NCBI GenBank assembly: GCA_046048875.1
Contig: JBJOFG010000014.1
Span: forward strand, 434,001-498,000
Length of the DNA: 64,000 bases
DNA from: CAIZGX01 sp046048875
GTDB lineage: Bacteria > Bacteroidota > Bacteroidia > Flavobacteriales_D > Sanyastnellaceae
Reading direction: 5' to 3'
Shown: piece by piece, positions 1 through 8,687 of the stretch
Layout: every line of letters starts with the position of its first letter
Position numbering within the stretch: position 1 is the stretch's first letter
Notes under the pieces: model-generated
What the model saw: the letters and a program-made list of their open reading frames with translations, nothing else
Database searches by the model: none
Told to the model about the DNA's origin: nothing
Translations under genes and position numbers: made by a program

Positions 1-826
1 ACCCACCCATACTTCCATGACCTTTGGAGGCGAAGTAAAGTGTATTTCCATTGGGGTGCATGAATGCAAAGTCTTCATCGAATTCAGTGTTAACATTTCC
101 CTTTAGTTTAACGGGAGGGGTAAACGTACCATTCACACGAGAAGTCATATAGATGTCTTTACCATTGGCTCCGTCTTTCCCTCTGCTTGAAAAGAAAATT
201 TTCTTTCCATTATTCGGAAGAAAAAAGACATGCTCGTCTTTTGATTTTAAGTCTAACTTCGAGAGTAATTCTTTCGGTGTGGATATTATTTTTCCAATGG
301 ATGGATCAATATTCATGTATCGATAAAAACTCGTTTTTTCAGCTTCTGTTTTTTCTAATACTTGGACATCTTTAATACTGTTCATGAGATTTAGTCCAGA
401 TTCTGCAGATAGCTTTTGGGCTTTGTAGTCCGATTTCGAAAGTTCTTTTTTCTCAGCAGTCGTCTCGAATTTTTCATATTCAGCTATTGCTTCCTTGAAG
501 TTGTAACTAAGGTGGTAGGCTCTTGCAAGGTAGTAGTGTGTTTCTGGCTCGGTATACCCTCTCCTTACGCCGTCTTTCATGAAGAATATACACTTGTCAC
601 GGTCGTTTGTCGCGTAAATACCTGCTGCTCCAAAGCGGAAAGCATAAAGCGGATTACTGCCGTACAAAGAAACCAGTTGAGAGTATATGGCATAGGCAGG
701 GACGTAATTGCCTTCCTTAAAAAAAACATTAGCCTCCTCAGCAAGGGTTTCTTCATCTATAGGCTTTTGAGCATAGAGATTCCCAATACAGAGGGTAAGA
801 AATAATATGGATATTATTTTTTTGAT
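1..826 (-). CDS. TPR and PD40 (WD40-like) repeat protein, partial, probable OmpA-family/PorE-like
   Basis: The frame is open on the minus strand from 826 through position 1, so the C-terminus lies outside the window. It starts with a hydrophobic signal peptide ending in NLYAQ, followed by a helical TPR-like region (EEANVFFKEGNYVPAYAIYSQL), then PD40 beta-propeller blades seen as NNGKKIFFSSRGKDGANG and MHPNGNTLYFASKGHG. This order, usually followed by an OmpA peptidoglycan-binding domain, is that of Bacteroidota envelope proteins such as PorE of the T9SS; which member this is cannot be told here. There is no ATG at the expected start: the frame begins ATC-AAA-AAA at 826, with an in-frame TAA three codons upstream. 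Either ATC is used or the base is a mutation or sequence error of ATG. Confidence 0.8.
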   Translation of the reverse strand, partial: MKKIISILFLTLCIGNLYAQKPIDEETLAEEANVFFKEGNYVPAYAIYSQLVSLYGSNPLYAFRFGAAGIYATNDRDKCIFFMKDGVRRGYTEPETHYYLARAYHLSYNFKEAIAEYEKFETTAEKKELSKSDYKAQKLSAESGLNLMNSIKDVQVLEKTEAEKTSFYRYMNIDPSIGKIISTPKELLSKLDLKSKDEHVFFLPNNGKKIFFSSRGKDGANGKDIYMTSRVNGTFTPPVKLKGNVNTEFDEDFAFMHPNGNTLYFASKGHGSMGG

Positions 827-911
827 GGGTAATTAGTTTTCTTTGGAGTGGTAAAAATACATCGCAAATTCGCTTCAATATTTTTTCACTCCATTTTTAA
901 ATACACAAATT

Positions 912-1298
912 ATGAAGAATACTGTCCTTGTCGGTTCATATTCTATGGCTTTAGCTGTTTTGCTTGGGGCATTTGGTGCTCACGGCCTGAAATCAATGGT
1001 TTCGGAACATTCCGTTGAAATTTTCAACAAGGCAGTGTATTATCAAGTTATCCATTCATTGGGTATAATCTTGGGGGCATCATTGTTGAAAAACAGCAAG
1101 GCTCAGATAGTTCTCCGAAATCTATTCCTTGCTGGTATTATAGGTTTCTCGGGTTCATTGTACTTTTTGACCTTTTCCGATTTACTGAGTCCATCATTCA
1201 AGCAGGTGGTCGGTCCAATTACCCCAATTGGTGGGGTTTTCTTTGTAGCAGCTTGGATGTACTTGGCTTATACAGCTCGCAAGGAAATGAATAATTGA
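912..1298 (+). CDS. DUF423 family small membrane protein
   Basis: 128 residues with about four hydrophobic segments. The N-terminal GAFGAHGLKS and the following helix with YQVIHSLGI are the signature of the DUF423 (YgdD-like) family of inner-membrane proteins, whose function is not known. The length agrees with the family. It is divergent from the TPR-PD40 gene and lies 57 bp upstream of the peroxiredoxin, which has its own promoter-like box. Confidence 0.85.
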   Translation: MKNTVLVGSYSMALAVLLGAFGAHGLKSMVSEHSVEIFNKAVYYQVIHSLGIILGASLLKNSKAQIVLRNLFLAGIIGFSGSLYFLTFSDLLSPSFKQVVGPITPIGGVFFVAAWMYLAYTARKEMNN

Positions 1299-1330
1299 GG
1301 GTTCAATGAACAATAGCACTTCTAAGGTGT

Positions 1331-1338
1331 TAACTTTG
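1331..1338 (+). promoter_or_regulatory. Bacteroidota -7 box (TAACTTTG) before the peroxiredoxin gene
   Basis: Exact match to the Bacteroidota TAnnTTTG element, 17 bases before the ATG of the peroxiredoxin gene. No clear TTTG element is visible about 19 bases further upstream, so this is a partial promoter call. Confidence 0.5.
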
Positions 1339-1355
1339 CACAAAAAATAACTTTT

Positions 1356-1988
1356 ATGTCATCACTAGTCGGAAAAAAAGCGCCTTCATTTAAGGCAGGA
1401 GCAATCACTAACGGAGGAACCTTAGTGAGTGATTTTTCATTGGATCAGTTCATCGGAAAGAAGCATGTCGTGTTCTTCTTTTACCCAAAGGATTTCACAT
1501 TCGTTTGTCCAACTGAATTGCATGCATTTCAAGAAAAATTAGCTGAATTTGAAGCACGTAATTGTGCCGTTGTTGCTTGTTCAACAGATACTGAAGAAAG
1601 CCACTGGGGATGGTTACAAATGGAGAAGAAAGCGGGTGGAATCAAAGGTATTACGTATCCAATTGTTGCTGACGTTTCTAAAACCATTTCTGACACATAC
1701 GGTGTTTTAGCTGGAGAGTATGATTACGATTCAGAGGGTAACTTAGTCGCTAACGGACCAATGATTGCTTACCGTGGATTGTTCTTAATTGACAAAAACG
1801 GCGTGGTAATGCATCAATTGATTAACAACTTCCCATTGGGAAGAAACGTTGACGAGGCATTGCGTATGGTAGATGCACTTCAGTTCTTCGAAGAGAACGG
1901 AGAGGTTTGTCCAGCAAACTGGTCAAAGGGAAGCGAAGGTATGAAGGCGGATCACGAAGGTGTAGCCAACTATCTTGCTAATCACTAA
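1356..1988 (+). CDS. 2-Cys peroxiredoxin (AhpC/Prx1 type)
   Basis: 210 residues. Reduces hydrogen peroxide and organic hydroperoxides in the cytoplasm. The peroxidatic cysteine is Cys51 in the motif DFTFVCPTEL and the resolving cysteine is Cys185 in GEVCPANW, so this is a typical 2-Cys enzyme of the AhpC/Prx1 class with a C-terminal arm. Length and motif spacing are normal for the family. It is a single-gene unit with a -7 box upstream and a strong hairpin terminator just downstream. No ahpF-like reductase gene is adjacent, so the electron donor is probably a thioredoxin-type system encoded elsewhere (inference). Confidence 0.95.
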   Translation: MSSLVGKKAPSFKAGAITNGGTLVSDFSLDQFIGKKHVVFFFYPKDFTFVCPTELHAFQEKLAEFEARNCAVVACSTDTEESHWGWLQMEKKAGGIKGITYPIVADVSKTISDTYGVLAGEYDYDSEGNLVANGPMIAYRGLFLIDKNGVVMHQLINNFPLGRNVDEALRMVDALQFFEENGEVCPANWSKGSEGMKADHEGVANYLANH

Positions 1989-2006
1989 TTCAATTTTTAT
2001 TGAAGG

Positions 2007-2034
2007 AAAAGGGCTCAAATTGAGCCCTTTTTTT
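2007..2034 (+). terminator. Rho-independent terminator after the peroxiredoxin gene
   Basis: Stem GGGCTC (2011-2016) with GAGCCC (2022-2027), loop AAATT, extended by flanking A/T pairs and followed by a run of T. Confidence 0.85.
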
Positions 2035-2070
2035 ATGGTGTAGATTTATTTGTGACGTATTCTTGTAATT

Positions 2071-5000
2071 ATGATGAAACGTTTTTACTCCCTTGTTTTA
2101 GTTGCCTTATTTTCTTCAAACGCAAGTTCGCAAGACCATCCGCTCTGGACGGACTTGATGCACAGCGATATTTCAGTTTTTGATTTTATTGCTGAAATGA
2201 ATGCAGCTTGGCCTGTCCGCCCGACAGAACGCGGTCAAGGCTTCAAACCCCTGGAGCGCTTCAAGTGGTTAATGGAAACGCATGCCGATGAAAACGGCAA
2301 GATGTTGAACGGCAGGGAGACTCTCGAACTATGGACAGCATTGAAGAATTACACAGGAGGACGTTCGCTTGCCGGAAATTGGCAACCTCTTGGTCCAATT
2401 CTCGATGGTGTGACCACGCGAGAAAATATTGAAGGAGTAGGTCGCGTTTCTTGTATTGCCTTTCATCCGACGGACCCAAATATTATGTTAGTTGGAAACC
2501 CAGCAGGTGGTATTTGGAAATCAACTGACGGTGGTTCGACATGGTCAACCAACACAGATGATCTGCCAACGCTCGGAGTAAGCTCAATTGCATTTGATCC
2601 ATTAAACCCTAACGTTGTTTATGCAGGCACTGGTGATCGTGATGCAGGTGATGCCCCAGGTATGGGAGTGTTGCGAAGTGATGATGGAGGGAATACCTGG
2701 AACTTTGTGAACGCTGGTATTTCGACACGAACAGTGGGTGCTATGATTGTTTGCAACGATCAGGCAAGCAGTGTTGTGATTGCTACAGACTTAGGAATAA
2801 GAAGGTCAATCGATGGAGGTCTGACATGGACACAAGTTTCAACGAATACCTTTGAATACAAAGACATGGCTCAGCATCCGACTGAACCCAATATCCTTTA
2901 TGCTACGGGTGCTGGAAGATTTTATAGAAGCGAGGACTTCGGTTTGACATGGACTCAAAGCAATTCTGGAGTTTCGAACGGAACACGCATGTGTGTTGCT
3001 GTGAGCGCCGCTGAACCTGATGCCGTTTATTTGCTTCGCACAAATACGTATTCATACACTGGAACATTCAAAAGCGAAGACAGAGGGTTAACGTTTACGG
3101 AAATGAGCACATCTCCAAATATTATGGGATGGTCAGCAGATGGCTCGAGTACAGGCGGGCAAGCTTGGTATGACCTGTGTTTAGAAGGAGACGCATTAAT
3201 TCCAAATGTCATTTATTGTGGTGGTATCCGTTTGAAAAAAAGTGTTGATGGAGGTGTGACTTGGCAAGATATTAACTCAAATTTTGTTCACGTAGATCAG
3301 CATGAGATGGCGATTAATCCACACAACAAAGATCTTTATGTATGCAACGACGGTGGACTTTATAGATACGTAAACAATTCTGAATGGCAGGATATATCTA
3401 GCGGAATTGTAAACGGACAAATCTACCGAATGGGTCAATCGCCGCACGACGGAGCTCGAGCCCTTACTGGTTTTCAGGATAATGGCACTGCGGAATTTCA
3501 AGGTGCTCGCTGGGTCAGAACTGGCGGTGGAGATGGTTTTGAGTGCATGTATGATTATTCCGAAATAGGTCGCAGATATAGCAGTATTTACTACGGAAGT
3601 CTGTATAGAACTTCTCCAACTTATATTAATCAGAAGTTTGCTGGCGATGGAACAAATGGTATGACCGAAGAAGGTGCATGGAGCACACCGTTTTGTCTAC
3701 ATCCAGATAGCAGTTCAACCATGTTTGTTGGAATGAAAAATATCTGGCGTTCGAAGAATATCAAACATCCAGACAAAGATTCAATTGTTTGGCAGAAAAT
3801 ATCGACGAACTTCTTGAGCGCAAACACCACCGATTGCAATCAAATTCGTTCGCATTACACCAACGGAAACATTCTTTATGCCTCCAAGGGCTCGCGTAAA
3901 TTGGGAAGAACAGACAATGCTATGAGCGATACTGTTGTGTGGCAAAACATTAGCACCTACTTGCCAAGTGCGGTAGTTGCGGTAAACGCCATTGAGACAC
4001 ATAAAACAGATTCACTCATCGTATACATTGCGTTCAATAAAAATGTCTACAAAAGTTTAACAGCTGGAACATCTTGGATATTGATGACACCCAACTTGCC
4101 CGATGTTCAAATTAATACCATTGTTTCGGATACGTCGTCAGTGCTTGAGAATTTGTATATCGGAACTGATCTAGGAATTTACTACTGGGATGCAAGTATG
4201 ACGGAATGGGTGAATTTCTCTTCAGGGTTTCCATATGCAGCTCGTGTTACTGAATTAGAAATTTCGTACGATACGCCGAAGCGCATTCGAGCATCTACAT
4301 ACGGAAGAGGTTTGTGGGAAAGTGATTTATTTAGCCCCGAAACAAATATCTTTCCAACAAGCGCTGTCTGGAATTCCCCCAATACATCAGGTGAGGTGAT
4401 TGGTACGTTCGATGCGGAAATTTTCTTTTATCGAAATCTTGAGAATATTGATGTTTCAGATTTAACCGTTTCAGATTTTTATGTTGAAAATGGTACCGTA
4501 AATGCAGTAACAGGTGGACCTTCCAACTACACGATTAACATTACCCCTACGAATTTCGGACAGATTCGTGTAGTTCTTCCAAGCAACGCAACAGTCGATA
4601 ATTTTTTCACTGGGAATGCCGCAAGCGACACCTTGAAATTGGTGTTTATGCAGGCACCTGCTGCCTTTGGAAGTAAAGGTCCTGGCGGAGTAGGGGATGC
4701 CGATGACTTGGCGTTCTGGATGAGAGCCGACAAAGGCGCATTGCTAAACGGAGCTCTTTCGGCAAATGACGGAGACCCTGTTTACATCTGGCAAGACCAT
4801 AGTGGAAACAACAGTCCGGCCTCCCAAGGAAGCGTGAATCAGCGACCAACGTTTGTTGCTGAAAACGGAGTGTATACTCGACCTGGAATTCAGTTCGATG
4901 GTGAAAATGATTTTTTGCAGATGGATGATGTCATCGGAGGTAGAAGCACAAGCGCATACTGCGTTGTAGAAACGGATTCCATTTTATTCAATGATCACGG

Positions 5001-6117
5001 ATGGTTTGCGAGCGCGCGTGTTCCGAACGGATATCTTCTTCATCCATGGAAGAATGACTATTATTATCACAGCGAGGTGTTAGATTTAGAAAGTGATTAT
5101 TCAGGCTCTCCGATATTTTACATTGGCGAGGCTACTTCACCACACATCTATGGCCTTATCTATGAACAAGACGACATCCATCAATTGTTCTACACCATTT
5201 TCGATGATCATTTATATCCATTCCCGGGCATAGACATTGGTGCGCGGGATAACACTACACCGATTGATATTCGTTTTGGTTGGGATTTCGATGAGCGATT
5301 TGGTAAAGGAAGAATGGGAGAGAATATCCTCTATAAGCGAAGACTGTTTTTGTCTCATCATACCATTGTAAATAATTATTTAGCGGTGAAATATGGTTTA
5401 GATCTTGGACTTCAATCAAGATATTTCCATCCAAACTATGCTGAAGAAGTTATTGGTATTGGTCAGGAAAATTCAGGCGATAAACATGAAGTTGCGCAAG
5501 GCATGGGTGAGCTCGAAGTGAGTGCAGTAGGAGCCATGGTAGATGGAAATTATTTAATGGTAGGAAGTGATGTAAATACCATGGATATTAGCAATTCTGT
5601 TTATCCGTTTATATCAAATCGTATCGAGCGAACCTATGCATTCACACGCACGGGTGACAGCTTTAACGCCACGATTCGAATTCAAGCTTCTGAACTCAGC
5701 GCATTGAACGAGGTGAATTTAATTTTGACTGAATCCAATAATTTCGATTTAACAAGTCCATTGCAAGTTTACCCAATGACTTTGGTGGGCGATATGTTTG
5801 AAGTGACTCTTCAAATTCCATCTTCAGGAGTTTTCACAATAGGTGAAACACCAGTGCTTAACATCGTTGAGAATTCGTTAGATAATGTTTCAATATTCCC
5901 TGTGCCAGCTGGAGATAAACTCTTTGTAAATGTCGGGCATGAAATTTTGAATGAAACCAGTTACATTATTTTTAATGTTGAAGGAAAGCAAGTGCTGTCG
6001 GGCAGAATTTCCAATGCCAAATCTCAATTGAATTTGAATGAGCTTGCGTCTGGAGTCTATGTGTTACAGATTCAGGACTCAGGTTCATTGATGAAGCGTG
6101 AGTTTATTAAGCTCTAA
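2071..6117 (+). CDS. Secreted BNR/Asp-box repeat protein with T9SS type A sorting domain
   Basis: 1348 residues, secreted. A signal peptide ends near ASSQ (residue ~21). Residues ~130-750 form a sortilin/BNR-type beta-propeller with repeated Asp-box motifs (STDGGSTW, SDDGGNTW, SIDGGLTW, SVDGGVTW). Residues ~880-1120 resemble a concanavalin/LamG-like module common in T9SS cargo (FWMRADKG, WQDHSGN, NNYLAVKYGLDLG). The last ~75 residues are a type A sorting domain (NVSIFPVPAGDKLFV, GVYVLQIQ) ending in a basic KREFIKL tail, so it is predicted to cross the outer membrane by T9SS and be attached or released. The substrate is unknown; such propellers are found in glycan-binding and hydrolytic proteins. 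ATG at 2071 is followed at once by another ATG (2074); either could be the start. A paralogue lies at 52140-55415. Confidence 0.9.
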   Translation: MMKRFYSLVLVALFSSNASSQDHPLWTDLMHSDISVFDFIAEMNAAWPVRPTERGQGFKPLERFKWLMETHADENGKMLNGRETLELWTALKNYTGGRSLAGNWQPLGPILDGVTTRENIEGVGRVSCIAFHPTDPNIMLVGNPAGGIWKSTDGGSTWSTNTDDLPTLGVSSIAFDPLNPNVVYAGTGDRDAGDAPGMGVLRSDDGGNTWNFVNAGISTRTVGAMIVCNDQASSVVIATDLGIRRSIDGGLTWTQVSTNTFEYKDMAQHPTEPNILYATGAGRFYRSEDFGLTWTQSNSGVSNGTRMCVAVSAAEPDAVYLLRTNTYSYTGTFKSEDRGLTFTEMSTSPNIMGWSADGSSTGGQAWYDLCLEGDALIPNVIYCGGIRLKKSVDGGVTWQDINSNFVHVDQHEMAINPHNKDLYVCNDGGLYRYVNNSEWQDISSGIVNGQIYRMGQSPHDGARALTGFQDNGTAEFQGARWVRTGGGDGFECMYDYSEIGRRYSSIYYGSLYRTSPTYINQKFAGDGTNGMTEEGAWSTPFCLHPDSSSTMFVGMKNIWRSKNIKHPDKDSIVWQKISTNFLSANTTDCNQIRSHYTNGNILYASKGSRKLGRTDNAMSDTVVWQNISTYLPSAVVAVNAIETHKTDSLIVYIAFNKNVYKSLTAGTSWILMTPNLPDVQINTIVSDTSSVLENLYIGTDLGIYYWDASMTEWVNFSSGFPYAARVTELEISYDTPKRIRASTYGRGLWESDLFSPETNIFPTSAVWNSPNTSGEVIGTFDAEIFFYRNLENIDVSDLTVSDFYVENGTVNAVTGGPSNYTINITPTNFGQIRVVLPSNATVDNFFTGNAASDTLKLVFMQAPAAFGSKGPGGVGDADDLAFWMRADKGALLNGALSANDGDPVYIWQDHSGNNSPASQGSVNQRPTFVAENGVYTRPGIQFDGENDFLQMDDVIGGRSTSAYCVVETDSILFNDHGWFASARVPNGYLLHPWKNDYYYHSEVLDLESDYSGSPIFYIGEATSPHIYGLIYEQDDIHQLFYTIFDDHLYPFPGIDIGARDNTTPIDIRFGWDFDERFGKGRMGENILYKRRLFLSHHTIVNNYLAVKYGLDLGLQSRYFHPNYAEEVIGIGQENSGDKHEVAQGMGELEVSAVGAMVDGNYLMVGSDVNTMDISNSVYPFISNRIERTYAFTRTGDSFNATIRIQASELSALNEVNLILTESNNFDLTSPLQVYPMTLVGDMFEVTLQIPSSGVFTIGETPVLNIVENSLDNVSIFPVPAGDKLFVNVGHEILNETSYIIFNVEGKQVLSGRISNAKSQLNLNELASGVYVLQIQDSGSLMKREFIKL

Positions 6118-6121
6118 CAAT

Positions 6122-6129
6122 TATATTTG
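6122..6129 (+). promoter_or_regulatory. -7 box TATATTTG before the type B sorting-domain protein gene
   Basis: Perfect TAnnTTTG match directly after the stop codon of the preceding gene and 21 bases before the next ATG, suggesting the downstream gene has its own promoter. No good -33 element is visible. Confidence 0.45.
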
Positions 6130-6150
6130 TGTCAACCTTAAACTAAACAC

Positions 6151-7797
6151 ATGCGCAAAATTCTATTGATTATAGGTGTGCTTTTATCTTTTTCATCTTT
6201 GGCACAGACATCCATCAGTGATTGCGATGGAGCGATTGTTTTATGTGGAGATTTATATACTGAGACGCAGGCTTCTTTCACAACAGGTAATGTGTATGAA
6301 GCAACAGGCGCTTGCAATGCAGGACTTGAGCAAAGTTCGGTGTGGTATACCTTCACGGTGCAGCAAGATGGAAATTTAAGTTTCATTTTAGATCCATTGA
6401 ATGACGCCGACGATTATGATTGGGGCTTGTTTGATATTACAACAGGTGGGTGTGCAGGGTTGGGTACTACTTCTCCGGAAGTTGAGTGCAACAGTTATGG
6501 TGTGTTCGGAACAAATGGACCCACGGGTATTTCAACAGCAAATGGAGGAACAGGAAATTCAAACGGTCCAGGAAATTTGAATGGTCCAGCTTTTAATGCC
6601 GATCTACCCGTAACTGTAGGATCAACATACGCTTTGGTGGTGATGAATTGGTCGAATAGTTTTGATGGATACACCATTGATTTTGGGCAATCCACTGCCT
6701 CACTTTACGATCAGGTTCCACCTGTGCCAATTAGTGCTGTGACCGATTGCAGTAACTTAACTGTTGTACTGACGTTTAGCGAGCCTATCGTTGGCACGTC
6801 TGTTCAGCCTTCAGACTTTACAGTAACAGGTCCTAGCGGTACAATAACTGTTCAAGCGGTGACCGCGAATGCTCCGACTATGGCTGATGTATTTACCATT
6901 GAGTTAGCGAATCAAGTGTTAATTGGCGGAACATACACGCTGAACATTACAAATACCACGGGCTTCGTAGAAGATGCATGCGGAAATCTTGGGACGCAAA
7001 GCATTACATTCGAAATTAGTGATCCTATTAATTTCGATGTAGCGACAACTACTGCCTGTAACGGTTTTGGAGGAAGCGTTTCGATTTCAAATATTACAGG
7101 AGGTGACGGAAATTACACGTTAAACTTCAACGGAACGAATCAGACGCAATTCAACTTGAGCAATGTGGTAGGCGGAAATTACACCGCGACAATCACTGAC
7201 GGAAATGGTTGTTTGCGTGCCATCCCCGTTACTGTTCCCAATCAAGATATTCAATTGGCAATTCCCTCTCAGGATTCACTCACGTGTTTGAATTCGACTA
7301 CTGAAATTTTGGGCGTGGAAGTGTTGCCTGTTCAGAATGTTTCTTATGCATGGACCGGTTCAGGTCTATCAAATACTGCAATTGCAAATCCAATTGCTAC
7401 TGCTCCGGGCGTATTGAATCTAGTGGTTACCAATTTAGACAATGGATGCTCTGATTCAGGGACCATTGAGATTTATGCTGGCGATGTTTATTCACTTGAT
7501 TTGAGCACGCTCATTCTCCCGAATATCATAACCTTGAAGCAAGATGATATGAACGATGATTGGAGAGCCATTTTGGGTGCAGATCCTTCATTGGATTTAA
7601 CAGCTCTTTTCATTGAATATGATTTAACTGTTTTCAATCGTTGGGGTGGAATGGTTTTCGAAAGTACTTCAACAAACAAATATTGGAACGCGAAAGATGT
7701 CGCAGCAGGTACCTATTTCTATTTATTTCATTACAAAACAGATTGTGGAACTGCTGTTGAAGAAACTGTAGAGGGAACCATTCTGGTTGTTGAATGA
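6151..7797 (+). CDS. Secreted protein with Ig-like domain and T9SS type B (gliding-associated) C-terminal domain
   Basis: 548 residues. Signal peptide MRKILLIIGVLLSFSSLAQ. Residues ~22-180 resemble the N-terminal domain frequent in Bacteroidota surface proteins (CDGAIVLCGD, SSVWYTFTVQQDG). Residues ~190-290 look like an SbsA-type Ig-like fold (LTFSEPIVGTSVQPSDFTVT), followed by a SprB-type repeat (ISNITGGDGNYTLNFNG, GNYTATITDGNGC). The C-terminus (ILPNIITLKQDDMNDDW, VFNRWGGMVFES, AAGTYFYLFHYK) is the CHU_C/type B sorting domain that directs T9SS export of adhesins. The binding partner is unknown. The stop codon overlaps the start of the lipid-kinase-like gene (ATGA). Confidence 0.88.
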   Translation: MRKILLIIGVLLSFSSLAQTSISDCDGAIVLCGDLYTETQASFTTGNVYEATGACNAGLEQSSVWYTFTVQQDGNLSFILDPLNDADDYDWGLFDITTGGCAGLGTTSPEVECNSYGVFGTNGPTGISTANGGTGNSNGPGNLNGPAFNADLPVTVGSTYALVVMNWSNSFDGYTIDFGQSTASLYDQVPPVPISAVTDCSNLTVVLTFSEPIVGTSVQPSDFTVTGPSGTITVQAVTANAPTMADVFTIELANQVLIGGTYTLNITNTTGFVEDACGNLGTQSITFEISDPINFDVATTTACNGFGGSVSISNITGGDGNYTLNFNGTNQTQFNLSNVVGGNYTATITDGNGCLRAIPVTVPNQDIQLAIPSQDSLTCLNSTTEILGVEVLPVQNVSYAWTGSGLSNTAIANPIATAPGVLNLVVTNLDNGCSDSGTIEIYAGDVYSLDLSTLILPNIITLKQDDMNDDWRAILGADPSLDLTALFIEYDLTVFNRWGGMVFESTSTNKYWNAKDVAAGTYFYLFHYKTDCGTAVEETVEGTILVVE

Positions 7798-8687
7798 AAC
7801 TGGGTGTAATTCTGCACGGTGCGAAGAAAAACAGACACGCACAAAGAAGAGAAATTGAAAAAGTTTTTTTCGATTGTGAACTTGTGATTTGTGTGACCGA
7901 GTTTGATCATCATGCTGAAATCTTAGCTAAAGAACTTTGCAACAATCGTTGCGATGTAGTTCTTGTTTGTGGCGGCGATGGGAGTTTGAATCAAGCAGCA
8001 AATGGTGTGTTTCAATCGAATTTCCCACAAACACCATTGGCCATTTGGCCGTCGGGAACGGGAAACGATTTTGTGAAAACAATCCATGTTCCGAGTTCCT
8101 TTCAAGATTTGAAAAGCAGCATTGTGCAGAAGCACTTTAAACAAGTTGATTTACCCTGCATGGAATGGGACGGCAAGAGGCGATATTTTTTGAACGTAAC
8201 AGACTTAGGTTTGGGTGGATGTGTTGCGTACGACATGAAACGGAGCAGTCGAAGATTGGGGTCTTTTTTGACTTATCAGTGGTTTATCATTAAAAATCTA
8301 TTGCGTTTCAAAAAGCGAGTGATACGATTTGAATTGGACGGAAGGAAGTATGAATCGAGCGCAATGAATTTTGTTGTTGCCAACGCAGTGTATTTTGGAT
8401 CTGGACTTGGTATTTCTCCCGAAAGCAAAGCAAGTGATGGTGAACTTGAAGTTATTGTTATTGGCGATTTGAATCTCTTTGAATATTTGTACTTTGTTCC
8501 GCAAGTTAGAAAATGCAAGAAGCTCGACTATCATAAAATTCAGTATTACTCCGCAAAAAAAATAAGCATCGAAACCGAAGTTCCGATGCCTATTGATATG
8601 GATGGTGAATTTGTCGGTTTCACACCGATGGTTATTTCACTTCAACATACTTTAAACGTAGTGGTTAGAAACGGCCTCGAAGGGTAA
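7794..8687 (+). CDS. Diacylglycerol kinase family lipid kinase
   Basis: 297 residues. Carries the nucleotide-binding signature CGGDGSLNQAANGV and the following PLAIWPSGTGNDFVK of the DAGK/YegS/BmrU superfamily, which phosphorylates lipid alcohols such as diacylglycerol with ATP. The C-terminal half has the expected ASDGELEVIVI and IDMDGE motifs. Length is normal. The start overlaps the preceding T9SS gene by four bases (ATGA), implying translational coupling, and its 3' end overlaps the convergent TonB receptor gene by 23 bp. The lipid substrate cannot be told from sequence. Confidence 0.88.
   Translation: MKLGVILHGAKKNRHAQRREIEKVFFDCELVICVTEFDHHAEILAKELCNNRCDVVLVCGGDGSLNQAANGVFQSNFPQTPLAIWPSGTGNDFVKTIHVPSSFQDLKSSIVQKHFKQVDLPCMEWDGKRRYFLNVTDLGLGGCVAYDMKRSSRRLGSFLTYQWFIIKNLLRFKKRVIRFELDGRKYESSAMNFVVANAVYFGSGLGISPESKASDGELEVIVIGDLNLFEYLYFVPQVRKCKKLDYHKIQYYSAKKISIETEVPMPIDMDGEFVGFTPMVISLQHTLNVVVRNGLEG

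Noticed and set aside
187..805. Plus-strand open frames of 62 and 129 codons at the left edge
   Set aside because: They lie antisense to the TPR-PD40 gene, which reads continuously on the minus strand with recognisable motifs; the plus-strand translations have no family features.
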